Origin: an uncultured Eubacteriales bacterium
GTDB taxonomy: Bacteria; Bacillota; Clostridia; Christensenellales; Borkfalkiaceae
Length of the DNA: 64,000 bases
Assembly (NCBI GenBank): GCA_900540805.1
Contig: UQHL01000009.1
Span: forward strand, 45,911 to 109,910
Reading direction: 5' to 3'
The notes beneath the pieces are model-generated. The model saw nothing but the letters and a program-made list of their open reading frames with translations. It did not search any database and was not told the origin of the DNA. The translations under genes and the position numbers were made by a program. Positions 44,153-51,903 of the stretch are shown here, piece by piece (position 1 is the stretch's first letter; the number at the start of each line of letters is the position of its first letter).

Positions 44153-45185
44153 TATTATTTTCCGTAACAAAGCTGCGTTCCGCGGTAGATTTACGTACAA
44201 TCAGCTCGGGCTTTACCACCTCGCGCCGAACCACGCTTTTGTCCATGATATTGGAATACAGAATGTCGAAAATCCGTTTTCCGTAAGCTTTCGACATATG
44301 GCTGAGCGTCGTAAGCGGCGGGTTGAAAGCTTTGGCAAAAACAATATCGTCTATTCCCACAACGGAAACGTCGCGGGGGACGGAAATATTATGCTCGCGC
44401 AGGCAGTCCAACGCGCCCATCGCCATAAGATCGTTGGTACAGATAATGGCCGAAAATTCGTTTTTTCCTTCAATCAGCTGACTGCACAGCAAATATCCCG
44501 ACTGAATGGTGCTTTCATACGGAGCTTCTCCGTAAATCGCCTTTCCTTCCGTGCCGAGATACTTATTCATGGCTTTGTGATAGGCGCGCAAACGTTTATC
44601 CGATTGCACGTCTTCGTCGAAACAGCTTAAATAGAAAATATCTTTATGTCCCGCACCGACGAGATATTCCACAATCCGATCCATGCCGTAAGTAAAATCA
44701 AGCTCCAGCCCGCACACTCTGTCGTCGCTGATATGCCGCGCCGAAGTAACGATGACGCTGATTCCGCTGTCCAACATGCGCGCGATGTCGGCATCGCTGA
44801 CAAATTTCGGATCGACGGACAGGAAAATGCCGTCGATATGACGGGCTATAAAATTATCTATATAATTCTGAAGATTTTCCGTTCCGCCGCAGACGTTGAC
44901 GAAAAAACCTTTTTGCATCGCCTCCGTCTGGATACTTTTAATCACTTCCATTTGCAAAGGGCTGGCAATGTCGCTGGTGAGAACGACGATCGTCTCCGTC
45001 GTTTTCGTCACCATGGAACGGGCGATAGAATCGGGCTGATAATTCAATTTTTTTATAGCGTCTGTTACTCGCGCCGTCAATTCCTCGGAAACATATCTCT
45101 TTTTAGAAAGCACAAACGATACCGTCGCTTCCGATACCCCCGCGAGTTGAGCGACCTCGCTTCTTTTCGCCCTTGTATTCGCCAT
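44139..45185 (-). CDS. LacI-family transcriptional repressor (locus C)
   Basis: The protein has 348 residues. The start at 45185 follows AGGAG with 9 bases between; an upstream ATG abuts the ribosome site. The helix-turn-helix is at 8-28 (RSEVAQLAGVSEATVSFVLS), followed by the hinge helix LNYQPDSIARSMV. The periplasmic-binding-like ligand domain includes LTSDIASPLQMEVIKSI and the C-terminal VVGIDDIVFAKAFNPPLTTL. It should bind a sugar and leave its operators. Two near-identical sites at its own promoter and one at the locus C operon promoter suggest autorepression and control of that operon. The serine hydrolase gene is co-transcribed. Confidence 0.94.
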   Translation of the reverse strand: MANTRAKRSEVAQLAGVSEATVSFVLSKKRYVSEELTARVTDAIKKLNYQPDSIARSMVTKTTETIVVLTSDIASPLQMEVIKSIQTEAMQKGFFVNVCGGTENLQNYIDNFIARHIDGIFLSVDPKFVSDADIARMLDSGISVIVTSARHISDDRVCGLELDFTYGMDRIVEYLVGAGHKDIFYLSCFDEDVQSDKRLRAYHKAMNKYLGTEGKAIYGEAPYESTIQSGYLLCSQLIEGKNEFSAIICTNDLMAMGALDCLREHNISVPRDVSVVGIDDIVFAKAFNPPLTTLSHMSKAYGKRIFDILYSNIMDKSVVRREVVKPELIVRKSTAERSFVTENNNDDK

Positions 45186-45233
45186 TGAAACCATCTCCTG
45201 TTTTTGCGGTCATTTCCGACATTTTTTTGTTAG

Positions 45234-45245
45234 GAACCCGCGTTC
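45234..45245 (-). promoter_or_regulatory. LacI-type operator, downstream site at the repressor promoter
   Basis: GAACCCGCGTTC is an almost perfect palindrome around a central CG-rich core, 20 bases from the next site. Both are followed by TTTT on the plus strand and lie between the -10 box and the repressor start codon. Confidence 0.65.
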
Positions 45246-45253
45246 TTTTAATT

Positions 45254-45265
45254 GTACGCGCGTTC
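45254..45265 (-). promoter_or_regulatory. LacI-type operator, upstream site at the repressor promoter
   Basis: GTACGCGCGTTC, 11 bases downstream of the -10 box on the minus strand, shares 11 of 12 positions with the site at 39699-39710. Confidence 0.7.
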
Positions 45266-45275
45266 TTTTTCTTCT

Positions 45276-45303
45276 ATTATATCACTCATTTATGATTTGT
45301 CAA
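45276..45303 (-). promoter_or_regulatory. Promoter of the LacI gene
   Basis: Consensus TTGACA (45298-45303) and TATAAT (45276-45281) are 16 bases apart. Two operators follow within 45 bases. Confidence 0.88.
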
Positions 45304-45350
45304 TACTTTTTCAGAAAATAATTTTATTTTTTTCAGCTTTTCAATGTAAC

Positions 45351-45394
45351 AGAAAGAACCCTTTCCTGCACATAGCTTCGAAAGAGTTCTTTCT
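45351..45394 (-). terminator. Long stem-loop after the cytosolic GH28-like gene
   Basis: A 15-base arm (45351-45365) pairs with 45380-45394 with one mismatch, leaving a 14-base loop. It is 36 bases after the stop codon at 45430. Only a short T-rich end follows on the minus strand, so it may be a weak terminator or an mRNA 3' end structure. The remaining sequence up to the LacI promoter shows no gene. Confidence 0.5.
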
Positions 45395-45429
45395 ATTCCT
45401 TTTCCATATTTTCGTTAGATTTCTCCGTC

Positions 45430-47847
45430 CTACGCCTTTTTTGTCATAGCCACCGAATAAATTTCGCCCTTTGTTTCCATTTTCAGCGCGATGCGAAGCG
45501 GCGAAGCAGGTTCGACGCAAACCTCACTCACGGTTTTGCCGTCGGAAGAAAGAGGAACATTTTTTTCGTTGACGAAAAGCGTCCCCTCGCCGAACGTTTC
45601 GATGGTAATCTCATATCTTCCCTCGGGGACAAACAGTTCCTGTTCGATCGAGCCGCGTTCAACCGTACATACGCCCCGTTTCACGGCGACGTTCCCTTTA
45701 CAGTTCCAATTGGATTTTCCGTCGCGGAAATCTCCGTTTACGACGGAAGCCGACGAACGAAGCCCGCCGTCGCACAACACGTCCGTCGCCCGTACGGAGA
45801 GCAGCTCCAAGCCGCTTTTATATACGTTGTCAATAATTTTCACATTCATCACGGGAGAATAATCGTCCGTTTCCGTATTGTCAAAAGGCTGTTTTCCGTA
45901 ATACGGATTATCGCACCAGGTTCCCACGGCGTATCCGCCGTTTAATATGCAGTCATGAACGTAAACGCCGTCGATCACCTGTTTTTCAAGGTCGGGAGCA
46001 TCGCTGCCCCACGGTATAAAAGCGATCGCTTTCCCCGCCCCACCGTAAGCGGAATTGATATATGATCTGGCGATTTCCACGTCCTTTACCCCGTTATCCG
46101 CGCCTTTTACGCAATGCCACCAACCGCCGGAACGCGGATCATAATAGACCGAGCAAAGCGTCACGCCGTCGTCGTTTGTGACGATGAGACTATTGCTTAT
46201 GCGCACATGTTTGCACCCGAACAGGCCGATACCGTCCGCGCTCAAACAGCGGACGTCAAAAAATTTCACCCCATCCACGAAAATATTTTCGCAGCCCACG
46301 AAAAAACAATGATACGAGCTTGCACGATTGATAGTGACCCCCGATATCTCGACGTTGCGGCAATGATCGAAGGCGACGGGCAGAACGTGAACGATTCCCT
46401 CGCAATGAATAGGCCAAAAGGGAAAGCCCGCGGCCCTGTTTTCGTTTCCCTCGTCGCACATACGAATTTTCCCCTCGCCGCAGACACGTATATTTTCCGA
46501 CTCCGCCGCATACAGCAACGGCAAATTATGCACGAGAAAATTGTGCGGCCAGCTGACCGTCGCTTCAATATTATCGTGACCGTACCGCACTTCGTAAGGA
46601 TAGTCCTTTGCGACGGAGCTTTGAAGCAGCAGCGCGCCTTTTGCTATCTCGAGTGTGACGTTGCTTTTTAACCGTATATGCGTTACGGAAAATCTTCCTT
46701 CGGAAAGGATCACTTTTCCCCCGCCGTTTGCTTGCGCGCGATCGACAGCGGACTGTATCGCCCCGGTATCGTCGTCCGCTCCGTTTCCCGCCGCCCCGAA
46801 ATCCTTCACGTTATAAACATTTTGTTTTTTCGCAGGCGACGGTTCGGATTGATAGGCCTCCGCCGTTCGATTCAGCCGTGCAAGAAACCCGGCCGCCTCC
46901 GCATCGTCGAGAATATCTTCTTCCTGCTCGAAGCTTACTTTATACAAAGTAAGAAGGCCCTCCTCCGAACGGGGCACTATTTTCAAACGGTATAAACGTT
47001 CGTTTTCTTGCGTTCGAAAGCGGACGAGCTTGAGAAGCTTACATTCTTTGGTCCTCGTAAACGAAACTGCGATTTTTCTTTCTTCATCGAAATCTTTATG
47101 TAAATCTGTGGAAAAATAGACATCAAAAAGTTGAGGTTCTTCCGCCGAGGTCTCCGCTTTTGCAACAAGGGCGATGCTGTCTTTGACCAAAAGAGGCATA
47201 TTCAAAACGGAATACCGCGGGTTTTCTAACGTCGGAAATGTCAACGCTTCCCCCTTTTTATAGAAATAGACTAAAGAATTGTCGCCGCGGGAGACGGCGT
47301 TTTCGGGACGAAAATAACGTTGGAAAGCCCCTTTCGAAAAATCAAAATCGAGAATATTCCCTAAAAAAACTTCATCCAGCTGAAAAATATCCGCCGTATT
47401 TCGTCCGGCATTTTTACCGAAAAATTCCCAGCCGACGGATACGAGCGGGGAACGAAAGCCCAATCCGCTTATATCCGTCAAACGATAAGTCCACCGTTCG
47501 GAAATGAGTGAAAGCAGCATGCTTTTTTCTTCTCCCGCCGCAGATCGAAAAGTCAGCCGCAAACGGTCGGACGCCCCTCGGGAATTAAAGGCAAAACAAA
47601 AGACGTCGTACTTCCCGACGTCCGTTTTTTCCACGGGAAGCTCAAGCTTTTTAGGCGCTTCCGTCCCGCACGGCGCGCACTCTATCTGCAGCGCAGGATT
47701 TTCGAAATATAAGCTCTGCGGATAATTTTCGATTGTATTTACAAAACGGCAGGTACGTACATTCTCTTTACAGATCATACCTCCGAGGTCTAAATATTTT
47801 CTGTCCGTCACATAATATTTCCGAAAAATCGCGGCTTCGTTCAGCAT
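45430..47847 (-). CDS. GH28-like (pectate-lyase superfamily) protein, cytosolic
   Basis: The protein has 805 residues and starts without a signal peptide; GAGGGGG is 8 bases before the ATG. An N-terminal ~330-residue beta region precedes the beta-helix, which begins at DFGAAGNGADDDTGAIQSAVDRA (349-371, in two halves). Active-site-type residues are SADGIGL (Asp538) and TNDDGVTL (Asp559/Asp560). The GHG histidine seen in the surface paralogue at 25029 is missing: the matching place reads YGGAGKAIAFIPWG. It may therefore have lost polygalacturonase-type activity or use another residue. It has its own strong promoter. Confidence 0.82.
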   Translation of the reverse strand: MLNEAAIFRKYYVTDRKYLDLGGMICKENVRTCRFVNTIENYPQSLYFENPALQIECAPCGTEAPKKLELPVEKTDVGKYDVFCFAFNSRGASDRLRLTFRSAAGEEKSMLLSLISERWTYRLTDISGLGFRSPLVSVGWEFFGKNAGRNTADIFQLDEVFLGNILDFDFSKGAFQRYFRPENAVSRGDNSLVYFYKKGEALTFPTLENPRYSVLNMPLLVKDSIALVAKAETSAEEPQLFDVYFSTDLHKDFDEERKIAVSFTRTKECKLLKLVRFRTQENERLYRLKIVPRSEEGLLTLYKVSFEQEEDILDDAEAAGFLARLNRTAEAYQSEPSPAKKQNVYNVKDFGAAGNGADDDTGAIQSAVDRAQANGGGKVILSEGRFSVTHIRLKSNVTLEIAKGALLLQSSVAKDYPYEVRYGHDNIEATVSWPHNFLVHNLPLLYAAESENIRVCGEGKIRMCDEGNENRAAGFPFWPIHCEGIVHVLPVAFDHCRNVEISGVTINRASSYHCFFVGCENIFVDGVKFFDVRCLSADGIGLFGCKHVRISNSLIVTNDDGVTLCSVYYDPRSGGWWHCVKGADNGVKDVEIARSYINSAYGGAGKAIAFIPWGSDAPDLEKQVIDGVYVHDCILNGGYAVGTWCDNPYYGKQPFDNTETDDYSPVMNVKIIDNVYKSGLELLSVRATDVLCDGGLRSSASVVNGDFRDGKSNWNCKGNVAVKRGVCTVERGSIEQELFVPEGRYEITIETFGEGTLFVNEKNVPLSSDGKTVSEVCVEPASPLRIALKMETKGEIYSVAMTKKA

Positions 47848-47921
47848 TTATATTTCCCCCTCAGCCCTTAAAAATAAGACGACTCGACTTACTCTTATAT
47901 CGTTCGGTCGAATCGTGCCGA

Positions 47922-47950
47922 ATTATAACATAGTTTCTTTGTTTTGTCAA
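47922..47950 (-). promoter_or_regulatory. Promoter of the cytosolic GH28-like gene
   Basis: Consensus TTGACA (47945-47950) and TATAAT (47922-47927) are exactly 17 bases apart. This makes the gene a separate transcription unit between loci C and D. Confidence 0.9.
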
Positions 47951-48154
47951 GAGGTAATTTATCGAAATTTTCGCTCGGCAGATTTATCCTGAAAGGCGCT
48001 TCCATAGAAAACAACGATAAAAATGCCGGAACTAATAAATCGAATTTTTCGAAAAATATATCGAAAAAGGATATTTTCGGTATTCCCTGCTTCTCATATT
48101 AAAAATTCAGCTTAATAACACAATAATTCGCGGCCACTTAAAAATTGTACCGCA
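47951..48154. other. Intergenic AT-rich stretch, no gene seen
   Basis: These ~200 bases carry several TCGAAA/TTTCGA-like short inverted motifs but no open frame with a ribosome site. They separate the GH28-like gene promoter from the locus D terminator. Confidence 0.5.
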
Positions 48155-48188
48155 AAAAAGACGGACTACAAATTTAGTCCGTCTTTTT
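48155..48188. terminator. Terminator of the locus D operon
   Basis: Perfect 14-base arms (48155-48168 and 48175-48188) enclose a 6-base loop, with A-run and T-run flanks on either side. It is well placed about 70 bases after the last locus D gene and could work in both directions. Confidence 0.9.
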
Positions 48189-48255
48189 CTTTGTTACATA
48201 ATGATCCTTTTCAAAAATTTCTGACAGAGCGGGACGTCTTTTTCCATCTTCCTGC

Positions 48256-49884
48256 TTATCTTCTCTTTTTGCCTACGACGGCCAGGCCGAGCAAGCCGAT
48301 GCCCAGAAGCCCGATCGCGGAGACCGAACTGCCGCACCCCGTTTCAGCTTCGGATTTTTCGCTGTTTCCGCTGTCTGCTCCCGAGCTGTCAGCGGGTTTT
48401 TTCGCAACTTCGTCTATTGCGCTCTTTGCATCTAAAACGGCGTTATTGACCTGGGTTTCACCCGTCGCCTCGTCAATTTTTTTGCAGGCATCTTTTACAA
48501 TGTCTTGAATCAGTTTCCAATTTTCGGCCGTATATTCGTTTTCCTTTTTCGAGGCCGCATAATCAGTGATTTCCTGTTTTTTGTCTGTCTTTTTAGCCTC
48601 AAATTCCTGCGCGGAGGTGAGGACGGCGTCCATGTCCGCTTTGGCTTTCGTTACGATCCCTTCCACGGCGGAAGCTTCCGCCTCGTCGATGCTTACCAAA
48701 GCCGCAGTCATGACGTCCTGAAGCGCGTTCCATTTGTCGGTGCTGTAATTTGCCTGCCCCTTTAAGAAGGAATATCTCTCCACGTCCTGCTTCGCGTGCA
48801 GCTTCGTCAGCTCCGCGGTATGGCTGTCGTAAATATCCACCCGCCCGAGCTGAATTTCGCTCTGCCCTTCCGCGGGCTTATAAATATGAACGCGGACTTT
48901 TCCGTCGCTGACGTCGTCCAGAATATAATAAAACGTGAGCTTCGTCCAACGTTTTGCCGCATAATCTCCGAGCTCCACATCGACTTTTGTGGCCTCCGCT
49001 TCCCATGTTTTGCCGAACAGTCCAAACTTCACGGTAGTGGCGTTTTCGGGGCGCTGGTTGTTTTCTAAAATTTCCTCATAGGCGGTTACGGCCACCGTGT
49101 CCTGCCCCTTCAGCTGATAATCGATATAGCTTTCCGCAGCCCCTGGATTTCCGCCGAATACGATTCTGTCGCCGTCTCCGATTTCCCCAGATTTATCGCC
49201 GTAAACCTCTATGTTATAAACGTCCGCTCTCTGTCCCTCGATAAGATTTCCGTTACAGATGTCGGTATAAACGGGCGCGGCCTTCTCCTCGTCTTTCGGG
49301 GGCAGTTCCGAGACGTATTTTATTTCCACTTTGGTGATTTGCTGCATCCAGGTAGCCACGCTTTCGTCCTCGGCATTGTAGGCGGTGGGGATAATACGGA
49401 TCCATTCCGTTCCCTCTCCGAGAATATACGTATAGCTGATTCTCGTCCAGTTGGAGGAAGTCGTTTTGACCGTGTTGTTTACCTCTAAAGCGCCGCCGCC
49501 GTTTTGGGCGTAGCACATCACTGGAGCTAAAATATCCGCCGCGGAAGGCACGACGTCCGCCGTAACCGTAACGAGGTTTTGTCCGCTTATGGTATATTGC
49601 GCATACGCATATTCCGCGTCCCATAAGGTTTCCGCCGTAGGTGCGGCGGAGGGAGCTTTCGCCGTCGTATATCTTCCGTCCGCCCCAAACCCCACGTCTC
49701 CCGACTGAAGCGCCATTCCGTAGATATCCGCCGTCACTGCGCCCTCTCCGCCGATCTGAGAACATTCGTCGGTGACCGTCGGCGCCTCCGCCGCGCCTTT
49801 TATCGAAGCGAAGCCGCCCGCTCCGACCATCGATACCGCGAGTAAAGCCGCTGCCGCAACATACAACTTTTGTCTTGTTTTCAT
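48256..49884 (-). CDS. Anchored surface protein with repeated CBM-like modules and FIVAR-like helices
   Basis: The protein has 542 residues with a Sec signal (hydrophobic 8-26). AAGGAG precedes the ATG. Two related beta-sandwich-like modules follow: a diverged one at about 40-190 and one at about 208-350 that matches the neighbouring protein at 49897 (EGQRADVYNI, AESYIDYQLKGQDTVAV, LGRVDIYDS). Two FIVAR-like helical repeats come next (YSTDKWNALQDVMTAAL, YTAENWKLIQDIVKDAC). The tail is ETGCGSS, a hydrophobic span, then KKRR, a Cys-containing sorting-type end. No catalytic motif is seen. It is the last gene of locus D and probably a glycan-binding surface protein. Confidence 0.8.
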   Translation of the reverse strand: MKTRQKLYVAAAALLAVSMVGAGGFASIKGAAEAPTVTDECSQIGGEGAVTADIYGMALQSGDVGFGADGRYTTAKAPSAAPTAETLWDAEYAYAQYTISGQNLVTVTADVVPSAADILAPVMCYAQNGGGALEVNNTVKTTSSNWTRISYTYILGEGTEWIRIIPTAYNAEDESVATWMQQITKVEIKYVSELPPKDEEKAAPVYTDICNGNLIEGQRADVYNIEVYGDKSGEIGDGDRIVFGGNPGAAESYIDYQLKGQDTVAVTAYEEILENNQRPENATTVKFGLFGKTWEAEATKVDVELGDYAAKRWTKLTFYYILDDVSDGKVRVHIYKPAEGQSEIQLGRVDIYDSHTAELTKLHAKQDVERYSFLKGQANYSTDKWNALQDVMTAALVSIDEAEASAVEGIVTKAKADMDAVLTSAQEFEAKKTDKKQEITDYAASKKENEYTAENWKLIQDIVKDACKKIDEATGETQVNNAVLDAKSAIDEVAKKPADSSGADSGNSEKSEAETGCGSSVSAIGLLGIGLLGLAVVGKKRR

Positions 49885-49896
49885 CTTTTTATCTCC

Positions 49897-51903
49897 TTAT
49901 CTATCATTCTTTTTCAGCATTGCGCTGACCGTTCCGAGTAATACAATTCCTGCAGGCGCCATGCCCGAATTTGCAGAGCAGCCGCCCGTTTCCGCGTTTT
50001 CCAACCCCGTTTCGTTTTCCGTCGAAGCAGCCGAATTTTCTCCTTGTTCGGCAAGAGGCTTTAATTCCACAAAGGCGCCTCCGCCGCAGCCGAGATGAAA
50101 CGTATATTCCCTGCCGTTCATACGCACTTCTTTTTTCGTCCCGTTCGCATAGATGGTAAGCAGATACGGTTTATCAAAGGTCACGGTGACGTCGGGCATA
50201 AAACCAAACGACGGATCGCCATAGCTTGCCAGCAGAAGCGCGTCGCTTGTTCCGTCAAAAAACGTCCCCGCGATCACGTCGTGATCGGCGGTTATGGATG
50301 TCACGGCCCGATGACTGCGCAGCGGAGAAGGTACATTGGCAAAATTTTCGTTTTCTCCGTCCCTCGTCCCCTCTACCAGCATCGTTCCCGTCCAGTCATA
50401 GCCACAGTAAACGTCGCTGAACGCACGGATGTCGGCATTTAGTTCGCTGACGTAATCGTAAACCTTCGTCTTATTGCCGTACTTATCGTACATTCCGGGC
50501 TGTTCGCCGTATCTTCCGTCGTCCATTGAAAGATAGGTGAACCAGGTAAGTCCCTTGATCCCGTAAGCCATTGCCGAATACGCCTGAAAGCCGAGATCCG
50601 CCTTGCTTTCGATGTTCCTTAAATATACGCCGTCCCACTCGTTCATGTGGCCCGTGGAAGCGATAATCGTATAGAGCGCGGCGCCCTTTTCCTTCGCCTT
50701 CTTCGCCGCCGTATCCAGATTGCGCAAATGCGTCGTCTTCATGTTATATTCCGAAGCGGAATGTCCCTGCAAGACATAATAATCGTAGGAAATCCTGTCT
50801 CCGCCGACCGTATCGAAATATTCGTCGAGATAAACCTCGTAATCGGGTCTCACATAATCGGGAAACAGATTGACGTAAAATATCTTTCCCGGCAAAAGCC
50901 GTCTGTAGCGCTCGGCTGCCAGCTTCAGCCTCTGAAGCTGCTCTCCGTTAGGCTCATCCATGATAAAATGTCCCGCAAAGCTCGCCTCCGAAGCATAGCT
51001 TTCCACCATTTGTCGGGCCGTCGCCTCGTCGTAAGACGCGCCCGCCAGGTAGCGTATCAGATCCGCGTCGTAAACGAGCGTCTGCATACCGAGCTTATTG
51101 CAGGTGTAAACGAGCCTTTGGCGGTAAAACAGCGTATCCCCTTCCCAGATGTTGGGAAGGCTGAAATTGATGCCCGACGCGGCCATATTCGCCATGGCGT
51201 TTTCAAAATCCACCGTGTCGCTCATTTCTCCGATCCCGACGTCCTGCGGCGTAATCCAGCCCGAAACCGAAAACGCTCCGCTTTCGGCATAACGGACTTT
51301 TCTTTCCGTCTCCGCGCTGTTGTAAATTTCCACACGGCCAAGCTGTAAAGCGGCGCTTTCCCCTTGCTCGTAAAGGTGAATCCGAAGCGTTTTGCCGCTG
51401 ACGGCTTCGTCCAATCGATAGGTGAGCCGTATCCTCGTATAACGGGTCGGCGAAGCGTACCGCCCCTCCTCTATCTCCGTTTCCGAAGCGTTTACCTCCC
51501 AGTTGGTATTCAACAGAGAAAACTTCGGAAGCTTTATTCCTTCGGGACGCGCGTTTCCGGGTAAAACGGTTTCGTAAAGATACGCGACGACGGTATCCTG
51601 ATCGTTCAGCATATAATCGATATAACTTTCCGTCGCGCTCGCATTGCTTCCGAACACCGCGCGGGAGGTATCTCCCGTTTGGGAAATATCCTCGGTAAGC
51701 AGTGAAATATTATAAACGTCCGAACGCTGCCCGACAATTCCCGCGGAATCGATTTTATCCACATAATAATGCTCTCCCGCAGGCTCCGTAACGGATATCC
51801 CGCCCGCAGGCTCCGCCGCGGCGGAAACCGGCGGCACCGATAACGGAGCGGCGGAAATCCCCGCCAACGCCGCCAGACACAACGACATAAATTTTCCGGT
51901 CAT
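49897..51903 (-). CDS. Anchored secreted TIM-barrel glycosidase-like protein
   Basis: The protein has 668 residues. The ATG at 51903 overlaps the upstream TGA by four bases (ATGA) and has AGGAGG 6 bases before it. A Sec signal (residues ~5-28) is followed by the CBM-like module shared with the next gene (GQRSDVYNI, ATESYIDYMLNDQDTVVAY, LGRVEIYNS). The central ~350 residues look like a TIM barrel: HFIMDEPNGEQ, YVNLFPDY, SYDYYVLQG, GIKGLTWFTYL. The acidic pair in MDEP is a candidate active site. The end has TGGCSANSG, a hydrophobic span and KKNDR. It is related to the lipoprotein at 58996. The GH family is unknown to me. Confidence 0.8.
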   Translation of the reverse strand: MTGKFMSLCLAALAGISAAPLSVPPVSAAAEPAGGISVTEPAGEHYYVDKIDSAGIVGQRSDVYNISLLTEDISQTGDTSRAVFGSNASATESYIDYMLNDQDTVVAYLYETVLPGNARPEGIKLPKFSLLNTNWEVNASETEIEEGRYASPTRYTRIRLTYRLDEAVSGKTLRIHLYEQGESAALQLGRVEIYNSAETERKVRYAESGAFSVSGWITPQDVGIGEMSDTVDFENAMANMAASGINFSLPNIWEGDTLFYRQRLVYTCNKLGMQTLVYDADLIRYLAGASYDEATARQMVESYASEASFAGHFIMDEPNGEQLQRLKLAAERYRRLLPGKIFYVNLFPDYVRPDYEVYLDEYFDTVGGDRISYDYYVLQGHSASEYNMKTTHLRNLDTAAKKAKEKGAALYTIIASTGHMNEWDGVYLRNIESKADLGFQAYSAMAYGIKGLTWFTYLSMDDGRYGEQPGMYDKYGNKTKVYDYVSELNADIRAFSDVYCGYDWTGTMLVEGTRDGENENFANVPSPLRSHRAVTSITADHDVIAGTFFDGTSDALLLASYGDPSFGFMPDVTVTFDKPYLLTIYANGTKKEVRMNGREYTFHLGCGGGAFVELKPLAEQGENSAASTENETGLENAETGGCSANSGMAPAGIVLLGTVSAMLKKNDR

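Noticed and set aside
45252..45449. Small plus-strand frame (65 codons, hydrophobic) in the LacI upstream region
   Set aside because: It overlaps the LacI promoter and operators and the stem-loop at 45351-45394, and lacks a ribosome site.
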